Source: Clostridia bacterium (GTDB lineage Bacteria; Bacillota; Clostridia; Oscillospirales; CAG-272). From it: DNA of 64,000 bases. Position numbers and translations under genes: made by a program. Under the pieces are notes generated by a model. It was not told the origin of the DNA. It did not search any database and worked only from the letters and a program-made list of their open reading frames with translations. Below, piece by piece: positions 8,804 through 17,455 of the stretch (the stretch's first letter is position 1; every line of letters begins with the position of its first letter). The DNA is taken from contig JAFTKM010000007.1 in assembly GCA_017453245.1 (NCBI GenBank), positions 1-64,000 on the forward strand, written 5' to 3'.

Positions 8804-9708
8804 ACACTAAGGTTAAGCTCTGCGGTATAGAGCTTGATAACCCCATTATCCCCGCGAGCGGCACGTTCGGCTTTGGCTATGAATTCGCAGAGCTCTACGA
8901 CATCAACATACTCGGCTCGCTCTCCTTCAAGGGAACGACACTTGAGCCCCGCTTCGGTAACCCCTGCCCGAGAATCGCGGAGTGCGACTCGGGAATGCTC
9001 AACGCGGTAGGTCTTCAGAACCCCGGCGTTGACAAGGTTATCGCGGAGGAGCTCCCCAAGCTCAGACAGGTATTTAAGAAGCCCTCTATGGCAAACGTAT
9101 CGGGCTTTTCGCTCGAGGAATACGTCGAAACCGTGAGAAAACTCGACACGGTAGGGGACATCGGCTGGTTTGAGGTCAATATCTCCTGCCCCAACGTTCA
9201 CGGCGGAGGAATGAGCTTCGGCACCTCGCCCGAGATGGCAGAGACCGTTACACGCGCGGTGCGTGAGGTAACAAAGAAGCCTATAATCATCAAGCTCTCC
9301 CCCAACGTTACCGACATCGTATCGATAGCGAAGGCGTGCGAGGCGGGCGGCGCTGACGGCGTCAGCCTTATCAATACCCTGATGGGTATGAGAATTAATC
9401 TTAAAACGAGAAAGCCCATCATCGCAAACAAGACCGGCGGATTCTCCGGTCCCGCGATCAAGCCCGTAGCGGTGAGAATGATCTACCAGGTATACGATGC
9501 GGTCAAGATTCCGATCGTAGGTATGGGCGGCGTATCGACGGCTGAGGACGTCATCGAGCTTATGCTCGCGGGCGCTACCGCGGTTGAGGTCGGAGCGGCA
9601 AACCTCGTCAACCCCTATGCATCGAGAGACATTATTCTCGATCTGCCGAGGGCAATGGAAAAGTACGGAATTAAATCACTTGAAGAAATAATAGGAGGCG
9701 CACACTAA
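8797..9708 (+). CDS. pyrD: Dihydroorotate dehydrogenase, class 1B catalytic subunit
   Basis: Oxidises dihydroorotate to orotate with FMN in the cytoplasm. The 303-residue TIM barrel carries NISCPNVHGGG, whose cysteine is the class 1B active-site base, the KLSPNVTDI segment, and the phosphate-binding GMGGVSTAEDV near the C-terminus. The ATG at 8797 lies inside the pyrK end and follows GAAGGAGGAG. Its stop shares bases with the pyrF start (TAATG). Family and operon place leave little doubt. Confidence 0.95.
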   Translation: MVNTKVKLCGIELDNPIIPASGTFGFGYEFAELYDINILGSLSFKGTTLEPRFGNPCPRIAECDSGMLNAVGLQNPGVDKVIAEELPKLRQVFKKPSMANVSGFSLEEYVETVRKLDTVGDIGWFEVNISCPNVHGGGMSFGTSPEMAETVTRAVREVTKKPIIIKLSPNVTDIVSIAKACEAGGADGVSLINTLMGMRINLKTRKPIIANKTGGFSGPAIKPVAVRMIYQVYDAVKIPIVGMGGVSTAEDVIELMLAGATAVEVGAANLVNPYASRDIILDLPRAMEKYGIKSLEEIIGGAH

Positions 9709-10406
9709 TGGGTAAGGACGTTATTATTGCTTGCGACTTTGCGAGCGCAGAGGAAACCTTTAAGTTTCTTGACAAGTTTGAGGGCAAGAAGCCCTTTGTA
9801 AAGATCGGTATGGAGCTCTACTACGCAGAGGGCCCCTCTATAGTAAGAGAGATCAAGGCAAGAGGTCACAAGATCTTCCTCGACCTTAAGCTCCACGATA
9901 TCCCCAACACAGTTAAAAAGGCTATGGCGGTGCTCTCAAGACTCGACGTAGATATGACCAACCTCCACGCATCAGGCACGATTGCAATGATGGAGGCCGC
10001 TCTTGAGGGACTTACCCGTCCCGATGGCACACGCCCCCTGCTTATCGCAGTAACTCAGCTCACCTCCACCAGCCAGGAGAGAATGGAAAACGACCTTCTC
10101 ATCAAGGAGCCCCTCGACGAGGTAGTTCTTCACTATGCTAACAACGCGAAGATCGCAGGTCTTGACGGCGTAGTCTGCGCTCCCCTTGAGGCAGGCAAGG
10201 TACACGACAGATGCGGTAACGGCTTCGTAACAGTAACTCCCGGTGTAAGATTCGCAGACGGTGACGTAGGCGACCAGGTAAGAGTTACCACTCCCGCAAG
10301 AGCAAAGGAGCTCGGCTCGGACTACATCGTAGTAGGCAGACCCATCACCGCGGCTGCTGACCCCGTAGCGGCATACGAAAGATGCGTAGCTGAATTCGTA
10401 GGATAA
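9708..10406 (+). CDS. pyrF: Orotidine 5'-phosphate decarboxylase
   Basis: Decarboxylates OMP to UMP, the last step of the pathway. The 232-residue protein starts at the TAATG junction with pyrD. The catalytic Asp-Lys-Asp network is visible in FLDLKLHDIPNT, and the phosphate-binding C-terminal part TPGVRFADGDVGDQ and VVGRPIT is present. Length is as expected for the group typical of Bacillota. It is followed 5 bp later by an unrelated hydrolase gene that interrupts the otherwise pure pyrimidine operon. Confidence 0.95.
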   Translation: MGKDVIIACDFASAEETFKFLDKFEGKKPFVKIGMELYYAEGPSIVREIKARGHKIFLDLKLHDIPNTVKKAMAVLSRLDVDMTNLHASGTIAMMEAALEGLTRPDGTRPLLIAVTQLTSTSQERMENDLLIKEPLDEVVLHYANNAKIAGLDGVVCAPLEAGKVHDRCGNGFVTVTPGVRFADGDVGDQVRVTTPARAKELGSDYIVVGRPITAAADPVAAYERCVAEFVG

Positions 10407-10411
10407 GCAGC

Positions 10412-11029
10412 ATGAAAAAGGTTGTTCTTATAGGTGACTCAATAAGAGAGATCGGCTATGGCAATCCCGTTGCGGAGCGCCTCTCGGACGAGTTTGAGGT
10501 ATGGCAGCCCAACGACAATTGCCGATACGCAAAGTACACCCTGCACGGTCTTTGGGACTGGCAGGAGGACCTACGTAACGTCGATATAATTCATTGGAAT
10601 AACGGGCTTTGGGACGTCTCGGATCTGTTTGGTGACGGCGCATTCACTCCCTTAGATGAATACTTGCAGATCATGCTACGCATAGCCAGACTCTTTAAGC
10701 AACGTGCGTCCACCGTAATTTTTGCGACAACTACGCCCGTAAGGCCCGAAAACACTCTTAATGAAAACGAGGTTATCAAGGCGTATAACGACGCTCTTGT
10801 TCCAAGGCTTAAGGAGATGGGTGTAGTGATAAACGATCTTTACACCCCCTTGGCAGAGGACTTATATAGATTCATATGCGACGATACAATACACTTATCC
10901 GAGGACGGAATAGCCGTTGCGACGGACTTGGTGGAGGACGTAATTCGCCGTGAAGCAAAAAAGATAACTAAAGAAAATAGCGGAGAGCTCAACGGACAGT
11001 ACAACACCGGCATCGGAGCACCCGTGTGA
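10412..11029 (+). CDS. SGNH/GDSL-type hydrolase embedded in the pyr operon
   Basis: A 205-residue protein with the block I motif VVLIGDSIR at 4-12, whose serine would be the nucleophile, and the block V motif DDTIHLSEDG near residue 170, giving the Asp/His pair. This suggests an SGNH-fold esterase or acyl hydrolase acting on an unknown ester; no signal peptide is visible, so it is probably cytoplasmic. The start at 10412 has only a weak ribosome binding site. It is inserted between pyrF and pyrE in the same direction. Its C-terminus (ELNGQYNTGIGAPV) matches nothing I recognise. A link to pyrimidine metabolism is only positional. Confidence 0.7.
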   Translation: MKKVVLIGDSIREIGYGNPVAERLSDEFEVWQPNDNCRYAKYTLHGLWDWQEDLRNVDIIHWNNGLWDVSDLFGDGAFTPLDEYLQIMLRIARLFKQRASTVIFATTTPVRPENTLNENEVIKAYNDALVPRLKEMGVVINDLYTPLAEDLYRFICDDTIHLSEDGIAVATDLVEDVIRREAKKITKENSGELNGQYNTGIGAPV

Positions 11030-11056
11030 GTTTTTTCAAGGTAAAGGAGATTAAAA

Positions 11057-11713
11057 ATGGAAGGCTACAAGAGAGAATTTATAAAGTTTTTAGAGGGCGC
11101 AGGCGTTCTCAAGTTCGGAGATTTCACCGCTAAGAGCGGAAGAAAGATCCCGTACTTCATCAACGCGGGCGACATCAAGACCGGCGAGCAGATCTCTAAG
11201 CTCGGCGAGTTCTACGCAAGAGCGTATAAGGAGAAGCTCGGCGACACCAAGGCTGTGCTCTACGGCCCCGCATACAAGGGTATCTCTATCGCGGTATCGA
11301 GCGCGGTTGCTCTTGCTAAGGAAGGCCTTGATCTTCCCTTCTTCTTCAACAGAAAAGAGGCTAAGGATCACGGCGAGGGCGGTATCTTCGTAGGATATAC
11401 CCCGAAGGCAGGCGAGAGCATCGTAATCGTTGAGGACGTTATTACCGCAGGCACCGCTATCCGCGAGAGCATGGAGATCCTCTCCTCTCTCAAGGACACC
11501 AAGGTAGTTGCTACCTTCGTTATGGTTGACCGTAAGGAAAAGGGCAAGACCGAAAAGTCGGCTATGGCAGAGGTTGGCGAGGAATTCGGATTCCCCGTAT
11601 ACTCCGTAGTTGACGTATACGATATCATCGAATATCTCGAGGAGGACGAGGCAAACCGCGAGAACGTGGAGCGCATCAAGAAGTACCTCGAGGTCAACGG
11701 AGCAAAGGCATAA
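11057..11713 (+). CDS. pyrE: Orotate phosphoribosyltransferase
   Basis: Joins orotate to PRPP to give OMP. The 218-residue protein has the N-terminal orotate-binding [14 protein letters not shown] region and the PRPP signature [13 protein letters not shown] near residues 122-134. It follows a good AAAGGAG site. Its stop overlaps the pyrB start (ATAATGAG context, pyrB ATG at 11713). Length fits the longer PyrE group seen in Clostridia. Confidence 0.94.
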   Translation: MEGYKREFIKFLEGAGVLKFGDFTAKSGRKIPYFINAGDIKTGEQISKLGEFYARAYKEKLGDTKAVLYGPAYKGISIAVSSAVALAKEGLDLPFFFNRKEAKDHGEGGIFVGYTPKAGESIVIVEDVITAGTAIRESMEILSSLKDTKVVATFVMVDRKEKGKTEKSAMAEVGEEFGFPVYSVVDVYDIIEYLEEDEANRENVERIKKYLEVNGAKA

Positions 11714-12768
11714 TGAGAAATCTTATAGATATCCTCGACTTTTCCACTGAGGAGATTGACGGACTTATCGCGGTTGCAAACGATATAATCGACAACCCCG
11801 AAAAGTATCGCGACGTATGTCACGGCAAGATACTCGGCACACTCTTCTTCGAGCCCTCGACAAGAACGAGGCTCAGCTTCACCTCGGCAATGATGTCACT
11901 CGGCGGACAGGTGCTCGGCTTTGACAACGCGGCATCCTCATCCACCGCAAAGGGCGAGACCGTGCAGGATACTATCCGTATGGTATCCGCCTACTCGGAT
12001 ATTATCGCAATGCGTCATCCCAAGGAGGGCGCGCCCATCGCGGCGTCGAGAGTTGCGACCGTACCCATTATCAACGCGGGTGACGGCGGACACTATCACC
12101 CCACGCAGACTCTCACCGACCTTATCACCATCAAGCGCAAGTCGGGCAGATTTGATAACCTCACGGTAGGTATCTGCGGCGACCTCAAGTACGGAAGGAC
12201 TGTCCACTCGCTTATCGCGGCTATGTCGAGATATGAGAACGTGAAGTTCGTGCTTATCGCGCCCGATGAGCTTGTACTCCCCGATTACGTAAAGGAGGAG
12301 TTCTTAAAGACGAGTGAGTACACCGAGACTGTGGATCTTGAGGGTGCTATTCCCTCTCTCGACATTCTCTATATGACGAGAATTCAGGCTGAGAGATTTG
12401 CAGACAGAGATGAGTATGAGAGGCTCAAGGATAGCTATATCCTCGATGCAAGTAAACTTAAGTGTGCAAAATCCACACTTTCCATACTTCATCCACTCCC
12501 CAGAGTAAACGAGATCGCCGTTGATGTTGACGATGATCCCAGAGCTCATTACTTTGAGCAGGCGGCTCTTGGCAGATACATAAGAATGGCTCTTATCTTA
12601 AAGCTTCTTGACACTAAGGGTGTCGATGACAGACGCACCGACGGTAAGGAGGATCCCACCCTCGAGTGCAGAAATCCCCATTGCCTCACCCTTACCGAAA
12701 GAGGTATAAAGAAGCTCTTTAAGGAAGGCAAGTGCATCTATTGCGACCAGACGGCGGTCAAGATCTGA
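11713..12768 (+). CDS. pyrB: Aspartate carbamoyltransferase with PyrI-like zinc tail
   Basis: Condenses carbamoyl phosphate with aspartate, the committed step of the pathway. The 351-residue chain has the carbamoyl-phosphate loop [11 protein letters not shown], the HPTQTLTDL segment and the late HPLPRVNEI motif. Normal PyrB ends soon after this, but here about 35 residues follow, with CRNPHC and then CIYC 16 residues later. This is the four-cysteine arrangement of the zinc domain of the regulatory chain PyrI (C-x4-C...C-x2-C), without the nucleotide-binding domain. No separate pyrI lies nearby. The tail may stabilise catalytic trimers or dock an unlinked regulatory protein; that is inference. 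Confidence 0.93.
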   Translation: MRNLIDILDFSTEEIDGLIAVANDIIDNPEKYRDVCHGKILGTLFFEPSTRTRLSFTSAMMSLGGQVLGFDNAASSSTAKGETVQDTIRMVSAYSDIIAMRHPKEGAPIAASRVATVPIINAGDGGHYHPTQTLTDLITIKRKSGRFDNLTVGICGDLKYGRTVHSLIAAMSRYENVKFVLIAPDELVLPDYVKEEFLKTSEYTETVDLEGAIPSLDILYMTRIQAERFADRDEYERLKDSYILDASKLKCAKSTLSILHPLPRVNEIAVDVDDDPRAHYFEQAALGRYIRMALILKLLDTKGVDDRRTDGKEDPTLECRNPHCLTLTERGIKKLFKEGKCIYCDQTAVKI

Positions 12769-12812
12769 GATAAAACGAAGCCTTAATGTCCGGTATATAG
12801 AATCAAATAATC

Positions 12813-12862
12813 AAAAAAGAGCAGATACGCAAGAGAAAAATCTTGTATATCTGCTCTTTTTC
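12813..12862 (+). terminator. Intrinsic terminator of the pyr operon
   Basis: GAGCAGATA-CGCAAG at 12819-12833 pairs with CTTG-TATATCTGCTC at 12842-12856 and is followed by TTTTTC. It closes the eight-gene operon 45 bp after pyrB. Confidence 0.85.
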
Positions 12863-12880
12863 TGTTGGTTTTAGTTTAGA

Positions 12881-13063
12881 GTTATGAGGCTCGCTGTGCT
12901 CGCCGTTATAAATTTGCTACGCAAACGTTATAATATGATTGCCCTTATTACTTCAAACTGCTCGTCAGAGCATCATAACTTGGCGGAGCCAATCATAACT
13001 CATAACTTGCCCACAGGGCAATCATAGTTTAGCGTGAATGCTCTATCAAGAGCATCACGCTAT
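12881..13063. repeat. Hairpin array A (linker gttatga / cataact)
   Basis: Perfect small hairpins lie at 12913-12925 (TTTGC-tac-GCAAA), 12959-12972 (TGCTC-gtca-GAGCA), 12980-12992 (TTGGC-gga-GCCAA) and 13007-13021 (TTGCCC-aca-GGGCAA). A longer two-step hairpin spans 13030-13062. They are separated by gttatga/gttataa on the left and by its reverse complement cataac on the right. TATGATTGCCC at 12934-12944 also pairs with GGGCAATCATA at 13016-13026, so the array can close on itself. An imperfect GC-rich unit occupies 12888-12904. The array ends 3 bp from the stop codon of the minus-strand HTH gene. Confidence 0.8.
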
Positions 13064-13065
13064 GT

Positions 13066-13476
13066 TTACCCTTCCTTTTTCTTGGGGCCGCGGCGCTTTG
13101 CCGCAGTCTTGACGTCGTTGTAGGAATTAAGATAGAGATTTATCGTTGTCTCAAGAGTTTCTCTGAGCGCCTGTCTCATAGGCTCGGGCATTGACCTTGA
13201 GCGTCTGTACAGCTTGAGAAGATGGAGCTCCTCCTCGGAGAGCTCGGAGGTATCACGCCTTAAGGGCATATCCATCAGCTCGCCAATGTTGACCTTGAAC
13301 TCCTCGGAGAGCTTCGGGAGCATTCTCATGAAGGAGGCGCTTCTTGCGCGGCGCCAGTTGTTGACGGTCTTGTCGCCAAGTCCCATCGCGCGCTCAAATG
13401 CCGCGTCACTCTCAAATTCGGATTCGATAAGGGCGAGTATTCTCGCTCTTATACGCTCGGTATTATCAGCCTTCAT
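13066..13476 (-). CDS. Small helix-turn-helix (XRE-like) regulator
   Basis: A 136-residue protein whose N-terminal half resembles an XRE/Cro DNA-binding domain: FERAMGLGDKTVNNWRRARS at about 28-47 reads as helix-turn-helix with a short loop, followed by a helix ending at IGELMDM. The second half is helical, and the tail is basic (AAKRRGPKKKEG). Its start overlaps the flavin reductase stop by 4 bp (ATGA), so it is the last gene of the long minus-strand run. Hairpin array A begins right after its stop. Target genes are unknown. Confidence 0.7.
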   Translation of the reverse strand: MKADNTERIRARILALIESEFESDAAFERAMGLGDKTVNNWRRARSASFMRMLPKLSEEFKVNIGELMDMPLRRDTSELSEEELHLLKLYRRSRSMPEPMRQALRETLETTINLYLNSYNDVKTAAKRRGPKKKEG

Positions 13477-14195
13477 CTTTTCTTCCCCTTTCCTCCGTGT
13501 TTAGTACCCTTTCCTCTCGGCGCATCGAGGTAGAATGGGCGCTTTTTATCCTCTTCTGTGTCGGTTTTACTCGACATGGGTGCGGTCTTCGGCTTATTTT
13601 CTGCCGTATTCTTCTTTGGTGCGGGTTTCTTCGGCGCGCTCTTCTTGGTGCTGAAGCCAAACGAGCCGAGCTTCTCGCCGAGGGCGAAATATTCGCCGTG
13701 AGCATACGCCATAAGTCCCGCCTTGTCAAAGCGTATCTTGCCCGCCTCGTCGATTATGGACTCGTCTGCGGAAACGCTCACTATATCTGCGATAAACACG
13801 TCGTGAGTACCCATCGGGATAACCTCAACCACCCTGCACTCAAGCGCGAAGGGACACTCCGCGATGGTGGGTGCGGACACCTCCTTACTCTCGATTTTCG
13901 TGAGACCGCACTCCTTGAATTTATCCACCTTTGCTCCGGTGTAAATGCCCGCGTAATCGACGATTCTTGCCTGCGATGCGGTGGTGAGGTTGATAACAAA
14001 CTCTCCCTTTGCCTTAAGCATCTTGTAAGAGTGTCTCTCGGGGCGCACGGAAATGTAGGTCCTCGGCGGAATGGTGGAAAGAATACCCGTCCAGCCGATG
14101 GTAATTATATTCGAGCTTTCCATATCGCCGACCGTAACCATAACGGGCGGCAGGGGAGCGGTCAAGGCTCCCGCCTTAAAGCTTTTTCTTGCCAT
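13473..14195 (-). CDS. Flavin reductase family (FMN-binding split barrel) protein with lysine-rich tail
   Basis: A 240-residue protein of the flavin-reductase-like/FMN-binding split-barrel family, seen in TVGDMESSNIITIGWTGILS near the N-terminus and RPERHSYKML and NLTTASQ further on. Such proteins bind FMN and may reduce flavins with NAD(P)H. The barrel ends near residue 180. It is followed by about 60 residues rich in Lys, Pro and Ala (KKSAPKKPAPKK) that end KGTKHGGKGKKR, an unusual disordered basic extension that might bind nucleic acid or membranes. It overlaps the HTH gene at its 3' end, and the SDR gene lies 39 bp upstream. Confidence 0.82.
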   Translation of the reverse strand: MARKSFKAGALTAPLPPVMVTVGDMESSNIITIGWTGILSTIPPRTYISVRPERHSYKMLKAKGEFVINLTTASQARIVDYAGIYTGAKVDKFKECGLTKIESKEVSAPTIAECPFALECRVVEVIPMGTHDVFIADIVSVSADESIIDEAGKIRFDKAGLMAYAHGEYFALGEKLGSFGFSTKKSAPKKPAPKKNTAENKPKTAPMSSKTDTEEDKKRPFYLDAPRGKGTKHGGKGKKR

Positions 14196-14234
14196 TCTTT
14201 ATCTACTCTTTTCTCTAATCTGAAAATGTCTTTG

Positions 14235-15020
14235 TTATAGCTTTTCGTTCTTTCTCTCCCCCTCAAGCATACCTATCCAGAGCTTGGTGAGAATACAGTC
14301 GGGCACGAGCTTGAATAGAAGGTGCTGAAGCTTGGTGTACCAATTCGTAACGTACATAGCCTTGCCCTTTATCGAAGCCTTGATACAGCCTCTTACAACG
14401 TCCTCGCACTTAAGCAGGGGCTTCATTGACTTCGGATGAGTATTGCCGTTTGCCGTCGACTTGCCGAGGAATTCGGTCTCTACCCAACCGGGGCAGAAGC
14501 AGGTCGCACGAATGCCGTACTTCTTCAGCTCATAGTTAAGCGACTTGGTATAGTGGAGCACAAACACCTTGCTCGAGGAATAGATGTTGAAATAAGGGAG
14601 GGGCGTGAAGCAGGATCCGCTGCCAAGCTGAATGATCCTTCCGCCAAGCTCCATATAAGGAATAGTCATATGTGTCAGAAGCACGAGAGCCTTGGCGTTA
14701 AGGTCTATCATCTTGATGACCTCGTCCTCGGATATCTCGTCAAAGGCTCCGAAGTTGCCGAAGCCCGATGCATTGATAAGGAAGCTGACCTTGGGCTTTT
14801 CCTCCTCGAGTGCCGCGCGCACCTTATTAATGCCCTCCATCGAGGTAAGGTCGGCGCCGATTATCTTCGCCTTTACGCCGAGCTCGTCTGCAAGCTTTTG
14901 CATTCTCTCCTCGTTACGCGCTACGAACCAGAATTCGTCGCATATTCCGAGTCCTGCGAGCTGACGCGCGAACTCGCTTCCTATTCCACCGGACGCGCCG
15001 GTTATAATTGCTAAAGACAT
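14235..15020 (-). CDS. Short-chain dehydrogenase/reductase
   Basis: A 261-residue NAD(P)-dependent oxidoreductase of the classical SDR type. It has the nucleotide-binding TGASGGIGSEFA at 7-18, the NASGFGNFG motif near residue 87, and YSSSK as the catalytic Tyr-x3-Lys. A proline/glycine turn (CPGWVETEF) follows. The C-terminal 40 residues are hydrophobic (WYTKLQHLLFKLVPDCILTK), which could associate with a membrane. The substrate cannot be assigned. It sits 18 bp after dusB in the same direction. Confidence 0.85.
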   Translation of the reverse strand: MSLAIITGASGGIGSEFARQLAGLGICDEFWFVARNEERMQKLADELGVKAKIIGADLTSMEGINKVRAALEEEKPKVSFLINASGFGNFGAFDEISEDEVIKMIDLNAKALVLLTHMTIPYMELGGRIIQLGSGSCFTPLPYFNIYSSSKVFVLHYTKSLNYELKKYGIRATCFCPGWVETEFLGKSTANGNTHPKSMKPLLKCEDVVRGCIKASIKGKAMYVTNWYTKLQHLLFKLVPDCILTKLWIGMLEGERKNEKL

Positions 15021-15038
15021 CTCTGTCTCCTTTCATTG

Positions 15039-16025
15039 TCAACTGTTTTCGTTTCTTAGTGCCTCAAAGAATATTTTCTCGATCTCCACGTAGGTCAGGG
15101 CGCGATTGATCTCTGCCCTTATCTTAGCCGCGCCGCGGAAGGAGTGCAGGTAGGAGGCAATCTGCTTTCTTGCCTCGGGTACAGCTACCCCCTCACCCTT
15201 ATCCTCGATAGAGAGTCTTAACTGCCAAAGGGCAACCTCTACTCTCTCATCAAGTGTTGGAGGTGTATATTTCTTACCGTCAAGGGCCGAGATGATCTCG
15301 CCGAAGATAAACGGATTACCCACAGCGCCTCTGCCGATCGCAATTCCGTCAGCTCCCGTTTCACTAAGCATTGATATCGCATCCGACGCAGAAATTATAT
15401 CTCCGTTGGCAATAACGGGAATATGCACACTCATCTTTACTTTTTTGATGGTTTTGCGGTCAACGTCACCCGAGTACATCTGCACCCTCGTTCTGCCGTG
15501 AACGGTGATAAGCTCTGCTCCGCCCGCCTCAGCGGCAAGCGCGCATTCAACGGCGTTGATCTTATCCGCGCTTACACCCGTGCGGTGCTTTACCGTTACG
15601 GGCAGGTCGGTATTTTCCTTAACCGACTTAACTATGCGATAAATAAGATTGGGATCACGCATAAGAGCCGAGCCCTCGCCGTTCGAGAATATCTTATGTA
15701 CGGGGCAGCCCATATTGATATCAATAGCGGACGGAGCTACGTTGCCGTCGCCCCAATCTCTGTTGGTAAGAATCTCTGCCGCTCTGCCCATAACGTCGGG
15801 CTCACTGCCGAATATCTGAAGAGCAACCGGTCCCTCGTCATCTCTTATTCTCGCTAAGGAAAACGTCTTTTTATCGCCGAAGGTAACCGCCTTGGCGCTT
15901 ATCATTTCGGTCACGGAATATTCCGCGCCCATTTCGTGACAGACACGGCGCATCGCCCTGTCCGAGAAGCCCGCCATCGGCGCTAAGAAAATGCCGTGGC
16001 GAAGCTCTGTATTTCCTATTTTCAT
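15039..16025 (-). CDS. dusB: tRNA-dihydrouridine synthase
   Basis: Reduces uridine to dihydrouridine in tRNA D-loops using FMN. The 328-residue protein begins with the FMN-binding LAPMAGFSDRAMR and carries INMGCPVHKIF with the catalytic cysteine, GSALMRDP, VKHRTG and the phosphate-binding GIAIGRGAVGNPFIF. Length and N-terminus fit the DusB branch found in most Bacillota. Its ATG overlaps the stop of the zinc-ribbon gene by 4 bp, implying coupled translation. Confidence 0.93.
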   Translation of the reverse strand: MKIGNTELRHGIFLAPMAGFSDRAMRRVCHEMGAEYSVTEMISAKAVTFGDKKTFSLARIRDDEGPVALQIFGSEPDVMGRAAEILTNRDWGDGNVAPSAIDINMGCPVHKIFSNGEGSALMRDPNLIYRIVKSVKENTDLPVTVKHRTGVSADKINAVECALAAEAGGAELITVHGRTRVQMYSGDVDRKTIKKVKMSVHIPVIANGDIISASDAISMLSETGADGIAIGRGAVGNPFIFGEIISALDGKKYTPPTLDERVEVALWQLRLSIEDKGEGVAVPEARKQIASYLHSFRGAAKIRAEINRALTYVEIEKIFFEALRNENS

Positions 16026-16525
16026 CTTATAAGGCTGAGCATCATAGCCGCCATTCCGTCAAGAGGAATGGAGGTGATAAAATCAATGCCGATAAGCTTC
16101 AGAACGATCATACATACGACGCTGATCGCGTAGAAGGAAGCGCCGACAATGGCGGAGATCCCGCACACCTTTGCATAATCGCGTTTTGTCTCATCCTCTC
16201 TGAGAATAAGCCAGAGAACAAAGCCGAGGATAGGCATACCGAAGCAAACGTTGGCAAGAGCGCCCTTTGCCGCGGAGCGAGCCTTACCCGGGTGGCTGTA
16301 TCTCCAGAGGAACCAGATAACGAGACCCGCCTCCCAGCAAAGGAAGGAAACTATGGCAATAAGCTTACTGCACTCGGTATCGTAGGACACGGTGTGTCCG
16401 GGGTTATACATATTGAAGGGGTTGTTGTTAACGCGCGGATTATCGCCGCTCACGCGTGCACCGCAGCTGGGGCAGAAGATAGCGTTTTCATCAATGCTAT
16501 TTCCGCAATATTTACAGAATTTCAT
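16022..16525 (-). CDS. Zinc-ribbon membrane protein
   Basis: A 167-residue protein that opens with a double-CxxC zinc ribbon (MKFCKYCGN...IFCPSCGAR, residues 1-25). A short polar linker and three or four hydrophobic segments follow (about 50-68, 85-105, 120-142 and near the C-terminus). This is the common zinc-ribbon plus DUF4870-like layout of small Bacillota membrane proteins of unknown role. The start is the ATG at 16525, which follows AAAGGAGAAAAT; an ATG five codons earlier lies inside that ribosome binding site. It overlaps dusB. Confidence 0.75.
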   Translation of the reverse strand: MKFCKYCGNSIDENAIFCPSCGARVSGDNPRVNNNPFNMYNPGHTVSYDTECSKLIAIVSFLCWEAGLVIWFLWRYSHPGKARSAAKGALANVCFGMPILGFVLWLILREDETKRDYAKVCGISAIVGASFYAISVVCMIVLKLIGIDFITSIPLDGMAAMMLSLIR

Positions 16526-16549
16526 ATTTTCTCCTTTCAAAAAAGGGAT

Positions 16550-16583
16550 AGCCGTAAGGCTTTTTGCAGGGCTTTACCGCCCT
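16550..16583. repeat. Two short hairpins downstream of the PHP gene
   Basis: AGCC-gtaa-GGCT at 16550-16561 followed by TTTT, and AGGGC-tttacc-GCCCT at 16568-16583, fill the gap between the PHP stop and the zinc-ribbon start. They may be a weak terminator or a degenerate relative of the hairpin arrays. No linker word is shared. Confidence 0.35.
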
Positions 16584-16594
16584 ACCGTGTTAAT

Positions 16595-17455
16595 TTATTT
16601 GATATTTAAGTAATCGATCACCGTAATTTGAGAGCCGTCACATTCCGAGCCATCCGAGGAAAGCGAGCCGAGCACCACGGTCTTATTCTCTCCGTGGTAA
16701 TCACTGCCTCCCGACACAAGAAGGCCCCGCTCACAAGCAAGTGAGATAAGGAGCTCTCTGTCCTCTTTACTGTATCTTGAATAGAAGCACTCAAGTCCCA
16801 TAAGTCCCATAGACTTAAGAGCCGAAACTCGCTCGGTAAGCTCACCAAGAGATATACGCGGCTCTCTTTCTCCGCCTAAGGGATGAGCGTAAACGGGAAT
16901 TCCGCCCGCGGCGAGTATTGCCGATATAGCCTCTCTTGCATCTATCCTGTCATCGGGGAAGCCGCCGACCTTAAGATACTTATCAAATGCGTCGGCAACG
17001 TCAAGAGCAAGACCGCGCTTTATTATCAGTCTGGCAAGATGAGGTCTTGCGACCGAGTTAAGCGAGTGAAGCCAGGCTATCTCCTCATCGGTAAATTCTA
17101 TTCCGAAGTGCTCCTTAAGATACTTAAGACGAGCCTCAAGCTTGAAAAGCCGCATTTCCCTGCCGTGTCTTATAGCGGCAAGGAGTGTCTCGTCCTCGGG
17201 GTCAAAGCCGTAGCCGAGGATATGGCAGTCAAAACCACCGTAACCCATCGTACAGCAGGAGAACTCTATACCCGTGATGACTTTTACGCCCTCCGTGGGA
17301 AGCTTTACCGCCTCAAGAGAGCCCGCGATGGTGTCGTGGTCGGTGACGGAAATAACCTGAAGTCCCGCCTCGCGCGCCTTGGCGATAAGCTCACTCGGAG
17401 TATCCGAGCCGTCCGAGGCGGTGGTATGAAGATGAAGATCGATTCTTTTACGCAT
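16595..17455 (-). CDS. PHP-domain metal phosphoesterase (RNase AM/TrpH-like)
   Basis: A 286-residue PHP hydrolase. The metal-binding DLHLHTTASDG lies near the N-terminus and SVTDHDTIAG about 30 residues on; HILGYGF, ARPHLA, YAHPLGG and SGGSDYHG supply the remaining ligands in the usual order. The closest named relatives are YciV/TrpH (RNase AM), which remove nucleotides from RNA 5' ends; this substrate assignment is by family only. The ATG at 17455 is preferred because residues before it do not belong to the fold. It overlaps the MFS gene end by 8 bp. Confidence 0.83.
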   Translation of the reverse strand: MRKRIDLHLHTTASDGSDTPSELIAKAREAGLQVISVTDHDTIAGSLEAVKLPTEGVKVITGIEFSCCTMGYGGFDCHILGYGFDPEDETLLAAIRHGREMRLFKLEARLKYLKEHFGIEFTDEEIAWLHSLNSVARPHLARLIIKRGLALDVADAFDKYLKVGGFPDDRIDAREAISAILAAGGIPVYAHPLGGEREPRISLGELTERVSALKSMGLMGLECFYSRYSKEDRELLISLACERGLLVSGGSDYHGENKTVVLGSLSSDGSECDGSQITVIDYLNIK

